A stretch of DNA of 64,000 nt, from positions 248,001 to 312,000 of the forward strand of contig JAUYSK010000016.1 in the NCBI GenBank assembly GCA_030696345.1, read 5' to 3'. This DNA comes from Azonexus sp. (GTDB lineage: Bacteria > Pseudomonadota > Gammaproteobacteria > Burkholderiales > Rhodocyclaceae). Shown here piece by piece: positions 1 to 9,045 of the stretch (the stretch's first letter is position 1; every line of letters begins with the position of its first letter). The position numbers and the translations under genes were made by a program. Below the pieces are notes generated by a model. That model was not told where the DNA came from, did not search any database, and was given only the letters and a program-made list of their open reading frames with translations.

Positions 1-1
1 C

Positions 2-625
2 CCAATCGATTTCTGGTTCGACTTTTCCAGCCCCTACGGCTACCTGTTGAGCGAAAAGATCGACGCCGTTGCCGCCAAGTATGGCCGCAAGGTGAAATGG
101 CACCCAGTCCTGCTCGGTGTCATCTTTCAGGCGACCGGCTCTCGGCCGCCAGCCGATGGCGTCAGCAGCAAGGGCACCTACATGCTGCATGACTTCCACC
201 GCTCAGCCCGGCACATGGGCATCGCCTACAACCCGCCCAGCCGCTTCCCGTTGCCAACACAGAACGCCGCCCGCGCCTACTACTGGCTACACGGCCAAGA
301 TTGCGCGCTGGCCCGACAGTTTGCCCATGCCGTTTATCGCGGCTTCTTTGTCGACGATCTGGATGTTTCCTCGCCAGCAGTCATCCTTGAAATTGCCTCG
401 AAACTGGGCGTAGACCGCGCCCTGAAAGAAGTCCCCTTGGGGGGCAGCACTCTCGAAACCGCCCTGCAAAGCCCGGAAATCAAGGCCAGGCTCAAGGAGC
501 AGTGCGAAACGGCCCTGAAGGCAGGCGTCTTCGGCTCACCGCACGTCATCATCGACGGCGAAGCCTTCTTCGGCGCCGACCGGCTGCCGCAAATCGAACA
601 CTGGCTGGAAACCGGCGGTTTCTGA
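2..625 (+). CDS. 2-hydroxychromene-2-carboxylate isomerase-like protein, 5' partial (DsbA/GST-kappa fold)
   Basis: The reading frame is open from the first bases of the window, so the start codon lies outside it. The translated beginning ([15 protein letters not shown]) is the typical N-terminal strand of 2-hydroxychromene-2-carboxylate isomerases, glutathione-dependent enzymes of the DsbA/GST-kappa fold whose catalytic serine sits in the SSPYGY segment. The C-terminal [17 protein letters not shown] followed by a helix is the conserved cis-Pro region of the fold. Family members act in naphthalene-type aromatic degradation, but many homologues sit beside acyl-CoA catabolic genes with unknown substrates. 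Here it lies 14 bp before a LOG-family gene and shortly before the liu cluster, so the physiological substrate is open. Family assignment is secure; the exact reaction is not. Confidence 0.85.
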   Translation, partial: PIDFWFDFSSPYGYLLSEKIDAVAAKYGRKVKWHPVLLGVIFQATGSRPPADGVSSKGTYMLHDFHRSARHMGIAYNPPSRFPLPTQNAARAYYWLHGQDCALARQFAHAVYRGFFVDDLDVSSPAVILEIASKLGVDRALKEVPLGGSTLETALQSPEIKARLKEQCETALKAGVFGSPHVIIDGEAFFGADRLPQIEHWLETGGF

Positions 626-639
626 GGCCAGGACAACAC

Positions 640-1239
640 ATGAAACGAATCTGCGTCTTCTGCGGCTCAAATGCCGGTCACGATCCAGGCTACCGCGCCG
701 AAGCCGAAGCGCTCGGCCGCCTGCTGGCTGCGCGCGGCATCGAACTGGTTTATGGCGCCGGCAACATCGGGTTGATGGGCGCCGTCGCCGATGCCTGCCT
801 GGAAGCGGGCGGCACGGTCATCGGCGTCATCCCGGAAGCGCTGATGGGCAAGGAAGTTGCCGGCCGCCACGTCGACCACCGTGCACTAACCCGACTTGAA
901 GTAGTTGATTCGATGCACACCCGCAAGGCACGGATGGCCGAACTGGCCGATGGTTTTATCGCCCTGCCCGGCGGCTTTGGCACCTTCGAGGAATTCTGCG
1001 AAGTCCTGACTTGGGGCCAGCTCGGGTTCCACGTGAAACCGATGGGCCTGCTCAATGTGCAAGGCTTCTACGACCCTCTGCTGGCTCTGTTCGATCACGC
1101 CGTTGGCGAAGGGTTCCTGCGCGCCCAGAACCGGGCGATGGTGCTGGCGGAAACGGATATCGAATGCCTGCTCGACGCGATGGCCACCTACCGGCCAGAA
1201 CCGGTCAGCAAGTGGCTGAAAGAAGAAAAGGAACTGTAG
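640..1239 (+). CDS. LOG-family (TIGR00730) nucleoside 5'-monophosphate phosphoribohydrolase
   Basis: A 199-residue Rossmann-like protein starting [15 protein letters not shown], with the diagnostic PGGFGTFEE motif near residue 112 and a preceding arginine-containing helix (MHTRKARM). Proteins with this PGGxGTxxE signature cleave the N-glycosidic bond of AMP or of cytokinin riboside monophosphates (the LOG / YgdH family). The ATG at 640 lies 14 bp after the upstream stop and gives the conserved N-terminus; an in-frame extension further upstream would overlap the isomerase gene and is not conserved in style. In bacteria the role is usually general nucleotide salvage or clean-up rather than hormone synthesis. 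It precedes liuB by 43 bp and may be co-transcribed. Confidence 0.88.
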   Translation: MKRICVFCGSNAGHDPGYRAEAEALGRLLAARGIELVYGAGNIGLMGAVADACLEAGGTVIGVIPEALMGKEVAGRHVDHRALTRLEVVDSMHTRKARMAELADGFIALPGGFGTFEEFCEVLTWGQLGFHVKPMGLLNVQGFYDPLLALFDHAVGEGFLRAQNRAMVLAETDIECLLDAMATYRPEPVSKWLKEEKEL

Positions 1240-1282
1240 CTGCCAGCAACGAGTACCCAGCGACTAATAAACAGGAAGAGAC

Positions 1283-2890
1283 ATGACCCAACTAAAAACA
1301 CAACTCAACTCGCGATCTGCTGATTTTCAAGCCAACGCAGCAGCCATGGAAACCGTGGTTGCCGATCTGCACGAGAAGGTCGAAAAAATTGCCCTCGGTG
1401 GCCCCGAGGCGGCCCGCCAGAAGCATCTGGCCCGTGGCAAGCTCCTGCCCCGCGAGCGAGTGAACGGCCTGCTTGATCCCGGTACGCCATTCCTGGAGAT
1501 CGGCCAGTTCGCCGCCTACGGCATGTATGGTGGTGATGTACCGGCCGCCTCGGTAATTGCCGGCATCGGTCGCGTCAATGGTGTCGAATGCATGGTCGTC
1601 GCCAACGACGCCACCGTGAAGGGCGGCACCTATTACCCACTGACCGTCAAGAAGCACCTGCGGGCTCAGGAAATCGCCCTGGAAAACCGGCTGCCCTGCG
1701 TCTATCTGGTCGATTCGGGCGGCGCCTTCCTGCCGATGCAGGACGAGGTTTTCCCGGACAAGGAACACTTCGGCCGCATCTTTTTCAACCAGGCCAATCT
1801 GTCGGCCCAAGGCATCCCGCAGATCGCCGCCGTGCTCGGTTCATGCACCGCGGGCGGCGCCTATGTGCCAGCCATGTGCGACGAGTCGATTATCGTCAAG
1901 AATCAGGGCACCATCTTTCTCGGTGGTCCGCCGCTGGTCAAGGCAGCAACCGGTGAAGTAGTGTCGGCTGAAGATCTCGGCGGCGCCGACGTACATACGC
2001 GCATCTCCGGCGTCGTCGATCATCTGGCCGAAAACGATGCCCATGCGCTGGCTATCGCCCGCCGCATCATCAAGGACCTGAACTGGAAAAAGGCGCCTCC
2101 AGTAACGTTGACCGCGCCGGTCGAGCCGCGCTATCCCACCGAAGAGTTGTACGGCGTCATCCCGACCGACAGCAAGAAGCCCTTCGATGTCCGCGAAATC
2201 ATTGCCCGCATCGTCGACGACTCCGATTTCGACGAATTCAAGGCCCGATACGGCACCACCCTCGTCTGCGGCTTTGCCCGAATTTACGGCTATCCGGTCG
2301 GCATCGTCGCCAACAACGGCATCCTGTTTAGCGAATCCGCGCTGAAAGGTGCGCACTTCATCGAACTCTGCGCCCAGCGCGGCATTCCGCTCGTCTTCCT
2401 GCAGAACATCACCGGCTTCATGGTCGGCCGCAAGTACGAGAACGGCGGCATCGCCCGCGACGGCGCCAAGATGGTCACCGCAGTAGCCACCGCCAAGGTG
2501 CCGAAATTCACCGTGGTCATCGGCGGCTCCTTCGGTGCAGGTAACTACGGCATGTGCGGCCGTGCCTACTCGCCGCGTTTCCTCTGGATGTGGCCGAACG
2601 CCCGCATCTCGGTGATGGGTGGCGACCAGGCCGCCGGCGTGCTGGCCACCGTCAAGCGCGATGGCATGGAAGCGTCCGGCAAGGAATGGAGCGCCGAGGA
2701 CGAAGCGGCCTTCAAGGCACCGATCCGCGAGCAATACGAGACGCAGGGCCACCCCTACTACGCCAGTGCACGGCTGTGGGACGACGGCATCATTGATCCG
2801 GCAGATACCCGCCGCGTCCTCGGTCTCGGGCTGTCGGCCTCGATGAACGCGCCGGCGGAAGAGACGAAGTTCGGCATCTTCCGGATGTAA
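1283..2890 (+). CDS. liuB: 3-methylcrotonyl-CoA carboxylase, carboxyltransferase (beta) subunit
   Basis: A 535-residue carboxyltransferase that moves CO2 from biotin to 3-methylcrotonyl-CoA in leucine/isovalerate breakdown. Two crotonase-like carboxyltransferase halves are visible (about residues 30-290 and 300-530), with glycine-rich oxyanion segments such as [14 protein letters not shown] and [16 protein letters not shown]. Length and the N-terminal [20 protein letters not shown] segment match MCC-beta rather than propionyl-CoA or geranyl-CoA carboxylases. A clear ribosome site (AGGAAGAG) precedes the ATG. It is followed 4 bp later by paiB and then by liuC and liuD, whose biotin carboxylase is its partner; the operon order supports the leucine pathway assignment. 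Confidence 0.96.
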   Translation: MTQLKTQLNSRSADFQANAAAMETVVADLHEKVEKIALGGPEAARQKHLARGKLLPRERVNGLLDPGTPFLEIGQFAAYGMYGGDVPAASVIAGIGRVNGVECMVVANDATVKGGTYYPLTVKKHLRAQEIALENRLPCVYLVDSGGAFLPMQDEVFPDKEHFGRIFFNQANLSAQGIPQIAAVLGSCTAGGAYVPAMCDESIIVKNQGTIFLGGPPLVKAATGEVVSAEDLGGADVHTRISGVVDHLAENDAHALAIARRIIKDLNWKKAPPVTLTAPVEPRYPTEELYGVIPTDSKKPFDVREIIARIVDDSDFDEFKARYGTTLVCGFARIYGYPVGIVANNGILFSESALKGAHFIELCAQRGIPLVFLQNITGFMVGRKYENGGIARDGAKMVTAVATAKVPKFTVVIGGSFGAGNYGMCGRAYSPRFLWMWPNARISVMGGDQAAGVLATVKRDGMEASGKEWSAEDEAAFKAPIREQYETQGHPYYASARLWDDGIIDPADTRRVLGLGLSASMNAPAEETKFGIFRM

Positions 2891-2894
2891 GGCG

Positions 2895-3512
2895 ATGTAT
2901 CTGCCCAAACATTTCGCGGAAACCGACATCGGCGTCATGCACGAGCTGATGCGTGCCTATCCGCTCGCCACGCTGGTGACGCAGGGCGAGGATGGACTGT
3001 CGGCCAACCACATTCCCTTGCATCTGAATTCGTCTGTCAGCAAGTACGGCACCCTAAGCGGACACTTTGCCCGAGCCAATCCACTAAGCAAGGCAGCGGC
3101 GTCAGAGGGCGAGGTACTGGTCATTTTCCAGGGCCCAGAGTGCTATATCAGCCCCTCCGGCTACGCCACCAAGGCCGAAACCGGCAAGGTGGTGCCGACT
3201 TGGAATTACACCGTAGTACACGCCAGCGGCAGTTTTCGCTTGATCGACGACCCGGAATGGGTTTTGGCGCAACTGCACACGTTGACCGCAGCGCATGAAG
3301 CCCAACTCGAAAAGCCCTGGGCGGTCAGCGACGCCCCGGCCGATTACATTGAAAAGATGATCGGTGCGGTGGTCGGTATCGAAATCGTTATCAGCCGCCT
3401 GGTCGGCAAATGGAAAGTCAGCCAGAACCAGCCGGCGGCCAACCAGGCCAGCCTGATGGCGGCACTAAATGGTCAGCCAATGGCGGAATTGATCCGCCAG
3501 CGACAACAATAA
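2895..3512 (+). CDS. PaiB-family FMN-binding protein
   Basis: A 205-residue protein starting MYLPKHFAETDIGVMHELM, with LATLVTQGEDGLSANHIPL and a later ATWNY-like segment (VVPTWNYTVVHASG, around residue 98). These are hallmarks of PaiB / FMN-binding split-barrel proteins, annotated as negative transcriptional regulators from Bacillus PaiB work. The fold binds flavin, and the true biochemical role outside Bacillus is uncertain. It is wedged between liuB (4-bp gap) and liuC (12-bp gap) on the same strand, so it is translated from the liu transcript. No DNA-binding helix-turn-helix is evident, so calling it a regulator would be an inference from the name only. Confidence 0.88.
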   Translation: MYLPKHFAETDIGVMHELMRAYPLATLVTQGEDGLSANHIPLHLNSSVSKYGTLSGHFARANPLSKAAASEGEVLVIFQGPECYISPSGYATKAETGKVVPTWNYTVVHASGSFRLIDDPEWVLAQLHTLTAAHEAQLEKPWAVSDAPADYIEKMIGAVVGIEIVISRLVGKWKVSQNQPAANQASLMAALNGQPMAELIRQRQQ

Positions 3513-3524
3513 AAGGAGCGAGAC

Positions 3525-4310
3525 ATGTTTACCACCCTCGAAATCGAACTTGCCGGACAGGTCGCCACGATCTGGATGAACCGCCCGGACATGCACAATG
3601 CCTTCGACGAAATCCTGATCACCGAACTCACCGCCGCCTGCATCGCGCTGGATGACGACAAGGATGTCCGCGTTGTCATCCTGGCCGGCCGCGGCAAGAG
3701 TTTCTCGGCCGGCGCCGACCTCAACTGGATGAAGCGCGCCGCCAACAACGGCGTCGATGACAACCTCAACGATGCCCGCGCCCTGGCCCGCATGCTGCGC
3801 GTGCTGGCCGAAATGAAGAAGCCGACCATCGCCCGTGTTCAGGGTGCCGCTCTCGGTGGTGGCACCGGACTGACCGCCGCCTGCGACATCGCCGTCGCCT
3901 CGACCAAGGCCTTCTTCGCCACTTCCGAGGTGAAGTTCGGCATCATCCCGTCCGCCATCAGCCCCTATGTCGTGCGCGCCATCGGCGCCCGCCAGGCCTA
4001 CCGTTACTTCCAGTCGGCCGAGCGCATCGATGCAGCCCGCGCCCTGCAACTCGGCCTGGTCCACGAGACCGTCGAACCGGAAACGCTCGACGCCAAGGTG
4101 CAGGAAATCGTCGATGCCCTGATCCTTGGCGGCCCGCTCGCCCAGGCCGCCGCCAAGGACCTGATTCGTGCCGTCGACAACCGGCCGATCAATGACATCC
4201 TGGTCGAGGACACCGCCCACCGGATCGCTCACCTGCGCGCCACCCCCGAAGCCAGGGACGGCATCGCCGCCTTTCTCGACAAACGTTCACCCGCCTGGAT
4301 TGGGGAATAA
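3525..4310 (+). CDS. liuC: Methylglutaconyl-CoA hydratase (enoyl-CoA hydratase/isomerase family)
   Basis: A 261-residue crotonase-fold enzyme. The oxyanion-hole segments are visible as AGRGKSFSAGADLNWM and RVQGAALGGGTGLTAACDIAV, and EVKFGIIPSAISPYV follows with the catalytic-region glutamate. By position between the two methylcrotonyl-CoA carboxylase subunits it should hydrate 3-methylglutaconyl-CoA to HMG-CoA. A good ribosome site (AAAAGGAG) lies 7 bp before the ATG. Sequence alone cannot separate it from other short-chain enoyl-CoA hydratases; the operon makes the specific call. Confidence 0.92.
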   Translation: MFTTLEIELAGQVATIWMNRPDMHNAFDEILITELTAACIALDDDKDVRVVILAGRGKSFSAGADLNWMKRAANNGVDDNLNDARALARMLRVLAEMKKPTIARVQGAALGGGTGLTAACDIAVASTKAFFATSEVKFGIIPSAISPYVVRAIGARQAYRYFQSAERIDAARALQLGLVHETVEPETLDAKVQEIVDALILGGPLAQAAAKDLIRAVDNRPINDILVEDTAHRIAHLRATPEARDGIAAFLDKRSPAWIGE

Positions 4311-4312
4311 GC

Positions 4313-6310
4313 ATGTTCAACAAGATCCTTATCGCAAACCGCGGAGAAATCGCTTGTCGAGTGATTAAAACCGCCCGCCGCATGGGCATCCGCACCGTTG
4401 CCGTCTATTCCGAGGCCGATGCCAACGCCCGCCACGTTCGCCTGGCCGATGAGGCCGTCCTGCTTGGCCCGGCCGCCGCCCGCGAGTCCTACCTCGTTGC
4501 TGACAAGATCGTCGATGCCTGCAAGCGCACCGGTGCCCAGGCCGTCCATCCCGGCTACGGTTTCCTTTCCGAAAACGCTGATTTCGCCGATGCGCTGGCC
4601 GCCAACGGCATCGCCTTCATCGGCCCGCCGGCCTCTTCGATTCGTGCCATGGGTTCGAAATCCGAAGCCAAGAAACTGATGGGCAAGGCCGCCGTGCCGC
4701 TGACTCCGGGATACCACGGCGACGACCAGACCCCAGCCCTGCTCCACAAGGAAGCGGACCAGATCGGTTACCCAGTATTGATCAAGGCCGCAGCCGGCGG
4801 TGGCGGCAAGGGCATGCGCCTGGTCGAGAAGAGCGAGGACTTTCCCGACGCGCTGGCCTCGTGCAAGCGCGAAGCCATTTCCAGCTTCGGCGATGAGCAC
4901 GTGCTGATCGAGAAATACATCACCAAGCCGCGCCACATCGAAATCCAGGTCTTTGCCGACACGCAAGGCAACTGCGTTTACCTCTTCGAACGCGATTGCT
5001 CGGTTCAACGCCGCCACCAGAAGGTGCTGGAAGAAGCCCCGGCGCCGGGCATGACGGCCGAGCGTCGCCGCGAGATGGGCGAAGCCGCTGTCGCCGCCGC
5101 CAAGGCCGTTGGCTATGTTGGCGCCGGCACCGTCGAGTTCATCGCCAATCAGGACGGTTCGTTCTACTTCATGGAGATGAACACCCGCCTGCAGGTCGAG
5201 CACCCGGTCACCGAAATGATCACCGGTCAGGATCTGGTCGAATGGCAGTTGCGCGTCGCTGCCGGCCAGCCGCTGCCGCTCGCCCAGGAACAACTGCAGA
5301 TTCGCGGCCATGCGCTGGAAGCCCGGATTTACGCCGAGGACGCCAACAAGGGTTTCCTGCCTTCAACTGGCAAATTGATCCGCCTGTCGCCGCCCGCCGA
5401 TGGCCTCAATGTGCGCGTCGACACCGGGGTCGAAGAAGGCGACGAGATCACGCCATTCTACGACCCGATGATCGCCAAGCTGATCGTCTGGGACGAACAT
5501 CGCGATGCCGCCCTCGCCCGCATGCGCAAGGCGCTGGCTGACTACCAGGTCGCCGGCGTCACCACCAACATCGACTTCCTCTCCCGTCTCGTCGCCTGCC
5601 CGGCCTTTGCCGGCGCCGACCTCGACACCGGCCTGATCGAACGCCAGAAGGAATTCCTCTTCCCGGCCGCCCAATCCGTTCCGCGCGATGCGCTGCTCGT
5701 CGCCACCGTCGGCGAACTGCTTTGGGAACAGCATGCCGCCAAACTGGCCGCCAAAACCAGCGGCGACCCATGGTCACCCTGGCATGCCCGCGACGGCTGG
5801 AGGATGAACCTGTCAGCCGCCCGGATGATTGGCTTCCGTGATGGCGATAGCCTGATCGAGGCCCTGGTCAAATACGGCCGCGATCATTGGCAAATCACGA
5901 TTAATGGCCAGACCACCATGGCTCGGGGCAAAAAGCTCGACGGCGACGGTTTTGCCGTCGAAATCGATGACCGCCGGCTGATTGCCAGCGTCGTCGCCGT
6001 CGACGACAAGCGACATGTCTTTTTACATGGCGCAACCCACATCCTGCTCCGCGATGATCCGCTACATCTGGTCGAAGCCGGCGGCGCCCAAGGCGGTGGC
6101 CTGACCGCGCCAATGCCCGGCAAGGTCGTCGCCCTGCTTGCCCAACCCGGCCAGAAAGTGGAGAAAGGCGCTCCGCTGCTGATTCTCGAAGCGATGAAGA
6201 TGGAGCACACCATCACTGCCCCGGCCGCCGGCATCGTCAAGGCTTTCTGCTACGCGGTTGGTGAGCAGGTTAGCGATGGAGCGCCGCTGGTCGAGTTTGA
6301 GGCCAACTAA
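4313..6310 (+). CDS. liuD: 3-methylcrotonyl-CoA carboxylase, biotin carboxylase/carrier (alpha) subunit
   Basis: A 665-residue biotin-dependent carboxylase subunit starting MFNKILIANRGEIACRVIKT. In order it has a biotin carboxylase N-domain (1-110), an ATP-grasp domain with the glycine-rich KAAAGGGGKGMR loop (about 158-169), a biotin carboxylase C-domain with EMNTRLQVEHPVTE (about 290-303), a linking region, and a C-terminal biotinyl domain with EAMKMEH, placing the biotinyl lysine at residue 629. It starts 2 bp after liuC. With LiuB it makes the 3-methylcrotonyl-CoA carboxylase. Downstream, the normally tight operon is interrupted by a palindrome-flanked DUF559 gene before liuE. Confidence 0.96.
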   Translation: MFNKILIANRGEIACRVIKTARRMGIRTVAVYSEADANARHVRLADEAVLLGPAAARESYLVADKIVDACKRTGAQAVHPGYGFLSENADFADALAANGIAFIGPPASSIRAMGSKSEAKKLMGKAAVPLTPGYHGDDQTPALLHKEADQIGYPVLIKAAAGGGGKGMRLVEKSEDFPDALASCKREAISSFGDEHVLIEKYITKPRHIEIQVFADTQGNCVYLFERDCSVQRRHQKVLEEAPAPGMTAERRREMGEAAVAAAKAVGYVGAGTVEFIANQDGSFYFMEMNTRLQVEHPVTEMITGQDLVEWQLRVAAGQPLPLAQEQLQIRGHALEARIYAEDANKGFLPSTGKLIRLSPPADGLNVRVDTGVEEGDEITPFYDPMIAKLIVWDEHRDAALARMRKALADYQVAGVTTNIDFLSRLVACPAFAGADLDTGLIERQKEFLFPAAQSVPRDALLVATVGELLWEQHAAKLAAKTSGDPWSPWHARDGWRMNLSAARMIGFRDGDSLIEALVKYGRDHWQITINGQTTMARGKKLDGDGFAVEIDDRRLIASVVAVDDKRHVFLHGATHILLRDDPLHLVEAGGAQGGGLTAPMPGKVVALLAQPGQKVEKGAPLLILEAMKMEHTITAPAAGIVKAFCYAVGEQVSDGAPLVEFEAN

Positions 6311-6314
6311 TATC

Positions 6315-6335
6315 CCCTCCCCTTCAAGGGGAGGG
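6315..6335. repeat. Left 21-bp palindrome of the DUF559 cassette
   Basis: A perfect palindrome made of CCCTCCCCTT, a central C, and AAGGGGAGGG. It begins 4 bp after the liuD stop codon. The same palindrome, with the centre base complemented, closes the other side of the cassette at 6727-6747. In RNA it would form a strong 10-bp stem, so it may also act as a 3'-end hairpin for liuD mRNA. The purine-rich half and the following AGGGAGGGG stretch supply the ribosome site of the DUF559 gene. Confidence 0.9.
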
Positions 6336-6346
6336 CCAGGGAGGGG

Positions 6347-6769
6347 ATGGGTCAGAAAATGCACGGACAAAACAACGACTGGCTACGCAAACACCGCATC
6401 CCGCAGCAACTCCGCAACCACGCTACCGATGCGGAACGCCAGTTCTGGCAATATCTACGCGGCCAACAACTCGGTGTGACATTCCGCCGACAGCACCCCT
6501 TCGGCGATTACGTGCTGGATTTCGTCTGCCTGGAGAAAAAGCTGGTCGTTGAGTTGGATGGCGGACAGCATTCAGATACTGCCGCCAAGGACGAAGCCAG
6601 AACACGGGAACTTGCCGCAAGCGGATTTCGGGTTTTGCGCCTCTGGAACAATCAGGTGTTTCAGGAAACGGAAGCTGTGATTGAAACAATTATGGTCGCA
6701 CTTGCTGAGACCCATCCCCACCCCAGCCCTCCCCTTGAAGGGGAGGGAGTTGACGAGGCTACGCCATGA
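6347..6769 (+). CDS. DUF559 domain protein (VSR/PD-(D/E)XK endonuclease-like)
   Basis: A 140-residue protein (or 136 from ATG 6359, which has better spacing from the purine-rich AGGGAGGGG site). The core has [34 protein letters not shown], and [11 protein letters not shown], which are the DUF559 signature. The spaced D...E-x-D-G-x-x-H residues match the restriction-endonuclease-like fold related to very-short-patch repair nucleases. The start codon is embedded in the left inverted repeat. The C-terminal tail ([12 protein letters not shown]) is just the translation of the right repeat, and the stop codon overlaps the liuE start in an ATGA arrangement. DNA cleavage activity is a family-level prediction; no cellular role is established. 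Confidence 0.85.
   Translation: MGQKMHGQNNDWLRKHRIPQQLRNHATDAERQFWQYLRGQQLGVTFRRQHPFGDYVLDFVCLEKKLVVELDGGQHSDTAAKDEARTRELAASGFRVLRLWNNQVFQETEAVIETIMVALAETHPHPSPPLEGEGVDEATP
6727..6747. repeat. Right 21-bp palindrome of the DUF559 cassette
   Basis: A perfect palindrome identical to the left copy except for the complemented centre base. It lies inside the 3' end of the DUF559 reading frame and 18 bp before the liuE start. The adjoining 18 bp (6709-6726) is the inverted counterpart of 6336-6353 with three mismatches. Confidence 0.9.
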
Positions 6770-7674
6770 CACTCCCCAACAAGGTCAAGATCGTCGAAGT
6801 CGGCCCGCGTGACGGGCTGCAGAACGAGAAGCAGGTCGTCCCAACCGAGATCAAGATCGAGCTGATCAACCGCCTGGCGGAAGCCGGGGTGCGCGTTATC
6901 GAAGCGACCTCCTTCGTCTCGCCGAAGTGGGTGCCGCAGATGGGCGACAACTCAGCAGTGATGCAGGGCATCAAACGGCACATTGCTGCGGTGTACCCCG
7001 TTTTAACGCCAAATTTGCAGGGCTTCGATGCGGCGATCCAGGCCGGCGCGACGGAAGTTGCCATTTTTGGCGCCGCTTCCGAGTCGTTTTCGCGCAAGAA
7101 CATCAATTGTTCGATCGCCGAGAGTCTGAAACGCTTCGAACCTGTCGTTTCGGCGGCCAGCGCGCTGGAAATTCCGGTGCGTGGCTATGTTTCCTGCGTC
7201 GTCGGCTGTCCCTACGAAGGCGCGATTGCGCCGGAGCAGGCTGCCAGCGTTGCCAGGACATTGTTCGACATGGGTTGCTACGAGGTCTCGCTCGGTGACA
7301 CCATCGGCGTCGGCAACCCGGCCAGTATCAGCCGGATGATTGAAGCCTGCGCCAAGGCCATTCCGGTCGCCAAGCTGGCCGGCCACTACCACGACACCTA
7401 CGGCATGGCGATCGCCAATATCCATGCTTCGCTGCAACTGGGCGTGGCGGTTTTTGACAGTTCGATTGCCGGCCTCGGCGGCTGCCCTTACGCCAAAGGA
7501 GCCTCCGGCAACGTGGCAACCGAAGACGTCGTTTATCTTCTGCATGGATTAGGCATTGAAACCGGCATCGATCTGGCTACACTGGCGGCTATCGGCGACT
7601 GGATTTCCAGCGCCATCAACCGCCCGAATGGCGCCAAGGCCGGCCGGGCAATTTGTGCCAAAACCTCTGCGTGA
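6766..7674 (+). CDS. liuE: Hydroxymethylglutaryl-CoA lyase
   Basis: A 302-residue TIM-barrel lyase that splits HMG-CoA into acetyl-CoA and acetoacetate, the last step of leucine catabolism. It shows the DRE-TIM signature [11 protein letters not shown] (residues 11-21), the metal-binding HYHDTYG (208-214) and the catalytic cysteine loop [12 protein letters not shown] with Cys240. The start overlaps the DUF559 stop as ATGA, with GAGG as ribosome site. The original upstream neighbour was probably liuD before the DUF559 cassette arrived. The gene ends in a GTGA overlap with the next reading frame, so transcription likely continues downstream. Confidence 0.96.
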   Translation: MTLPNKVKIVEVGPRDGLQNEKQVVPTEIKIELINRLAEAGVRVIEATSFVSPKWVPQMGDNSAVMQGIKRHIAAVYPVLTPNLQGFDAAIQAGATEVAIFGAASESFSRKNINCSIAESLKRFEPVVSAASALEIPVRGYVSCVVGCPYEGAIAPEQAASVARTLFDMGCYEVSLGDTIGVGNPASISRMIEACAKAIPVAKLAGHYHDTYGMAIANIHASLQLGVAVFDSSIAGLGGCPYAKGASGNVATEDVVYLLHGLGIETGIDLATLAAIGDWISSAINRPNGAKAGRAICAKTSA

Positions 7675-8660
7675 GCCTTTTCTCTACCGTAGCCGATTTT
7701 CTGAAACCCGCCCCGCCGATTGACCCGAGTGTGGTCAAGGCATTGGCGCGGGTGGCCGAGCTCGGCGATCCGATGCTCAAGCTGGCCTCGAATTTCGAGA
7801 AGGCGCTGGCCTTTCCCGTTCAATACGCGCTGGGTTATTGCGACGGGCTGATTGCCGGTCTGCCCGGGCCGATCGACATCAACCGCCAGGCTTTCTCGAA
7901 CGATCCTCTGGTGCATGCGCTTTTCGCCACGGCTGGCGATATCGACCAGATGCTTGGCCGCAGCCAGGCGGTACGCGATTTTCTGGCTGAGCCTGGATGC
8001 TGGGAGAGCGATCACTTCTACGCCCTGTTCGCCGCCCGCCGTCAGCAGAAGAAGCAACTCGGCATGGTGCAGCAGGGCGATGTGATCCAGAACGATGTAC
8101 CGCAACTGGTGCTCTATTTCTCCGATCACACGCTGATCGAGCCCAGTTGTGATTTCGACGAGATGCGCCGCAAGCTGCGCTGTACCGCACTGGACAGCCT
8201 GCTTCATACCTTCCATGACCATGTCGCGACCCTGCGAAACGAACGCGAGGGGTTACGCGCCGATGTTTCAGTCGAACGGGCACACCTCACCGTGCTGCAT
8301 GGCGCAACGCCGGGTCGTGAATATGAAGTCCACACCCGCCACCTTGCCGAACTTGACACCCGACTGCGCGAACGCGCCGAATCCCTGATGCCGGACCAAC
8401 TCGTCGAATCCCTCGCCGAATTTCTCCAGACGCCTGAGCCGGCGCTATGCCTGTCACCCTATAGCGTCACGGTCGACCGGATGGGCGTGGTGGTTGATCG
8501 GCCAGATGGCGACCTCAATGTTCATACGCTCAGCTTTCCGGAACTAACTGCCCGGGACAAGCGTCAATATCTGGCAATGCTGGCACGGATCAGTCGCGAC
8601 GAAGCTCTCGAAGCCGTTGAAACCGTGCGCGACCAACAACATCGTTTCATGCTCATCTGA
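7671..8660 (+). CDS. Conserved protein of unknown function
   Basis: A 329-residue protein, mostly helical by composition, with no signal peptide or membrane segment. I do not recognise a named domain. Features include a long central helix-forming stretch ([20 protein letters not shown]), an acidic [20 protein letters not shown] segment, and a C-terminus rich in charged residues. The GTG at 7671 overlaps the liuE stop by 4 bp and is preferred over a TTG at 7653 that would give a longer overlap. It is followed with no gap by two DUF1289 mini-genes and an MBL-fold hydrolase, which suggests a functional or at least transcriptional unit. Function unknown. Confidence 0.75.
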   Translation: MSLFSTVADFLKPAPPIDPSVVKALARVAELGDPMLKLASNFEKALAFPVQYALGYCDGLIAGLPGPIDINRQAFSNDPLVHALFATAGDIDQMLGRSQAVRDFLAEPGCWESDHFYALFAARRQQKKQLGMVQQGDVIQNDVPQLVLYFSDHTLIEPSCDFDEMRRKLRCTALDSLLHTFHDHVATLRNEREGLRADVSVERAHLTVLHGATPGREYEVHTRHLAELDTRLRERAESLMPDQLVESLAEFLQTPEPALCLSPYSVTVDRMGVVVDRPDGDLNVHTLSFPELTARDKRQYLAMLARISRDEALEAVETVRDQQHRFMLI

Positions 8661-8858
8661 ATGCTTAAATCTCCCTGTATCAACATCTGCCAGATGGACG
8701 CCAGCAGCGGCTTGTGTAGCGGCTGCTTCCGCACCATTGACGAAATTACCGTCTGGTCACGCACCGACGAAGCCCACCGTGCGCGCATTCTGGCTGCCGT
8801 CGCCGAACGCAGGCAGGAGCACGCCCCCCTTGAAGTCGAGCTGCACGCCGACCGCTAA
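8661..8858 (+). CDS. DUF1289 family small cysteine-motif protein
   Basis: A 65-residue protein starting immediately after the previous stop codon. The conserved block CINICQMDASSGLCSGCFRT gives Cys-x3-Cys-x8-Cys-x2-Cys, the DUF1289 signature, and the following TIDEITVWS helix is also typical. Four closely spaced cysteines suggest a metal or Fe-S site, though this has not been shown for the family as far as I know. It is the first of two tandem paralogues with identical cysteine spacing, the other being at 8866-9045. Confidence 0.9.
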   Translation: MLKSPCINICQMDASSGLCSGCFRTIDEITVWSRTDEAHRARILAAVAERRQEHAPLEVELHADR

Positions 8859-8865
8859 GTCCATC

Positions 8866-9045
8866 ATGGAAAACCAGCAAGAAGATCAATACCTTTGCGT
8901 CGGCGTCTGCATGGCCGATCCTGACTCCGGCTACTGTCTCGGTTGTGGCCGCCCGCCGCTGGGCGAACCGCAAATCGTCGCCGAAGCCGTCCAACCGTCA
9001 ACAGGACCGTCAAGCCACCGTGCCGACCCGGACACCCCGGAATGA
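8866..9045 (+). CDS. Second DUF1289-like small cysteine-motif protein
   Basis: A 59-residue protein beginning MENQQEDQYLCVGVCMADPD. It repeats the Cys-x3-Cys-x8-Cys-x2-Cys spacing of its neighbour (CVGVC...YCLGCGRPP) but lacks the tryptophan-containing helix and instead ends in a polar, Ser/Pro-rich tail. It begins 7 bp after the first DUF1289 gene, and its stop overlaps the next start as ATGA. Because of its size it is easily missed. The relationship is judged from cysteine spacing and context; a diverged duplicate is the likeliest origin. Confidence 0.75.
   Translation: MENQQEDQYLCVGVCMADPDSGYCLGCGRPPLGEPQIVAEAVQPSTGPSSHRADPDTPE

Larger units (their letters stand above)
6315..6747. mobile_element. 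Candidate DUF559 cassette bounded by 39-bp inverted repeats
   Basis: This 433-bp unit has outer ends that are inverted copies of each other: 6315-6353 and 6709-6747 match at 36 of 39 positions by manual alignment. Each arm begins at the outside with a self-complementary 21-bp palindrome (two 10-bp arms around one base). The unit holds nearly all of one DUF559 gene and sits exactly between liuD and liuE, with 4 bp to the liuD stop and 18 bp to the liuE start. No target-site duplication was evident by eye. The arrangement looks like a small mobile or repeat-mobilised cassette; mobility itself is inferred. Confidence 0.55.

Noticed and set aside
1841..2938. Open frame of about 365 codons opposite liuB
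   Set aside because: Antisense shadow of a conserved gene; composition unlike a protein.
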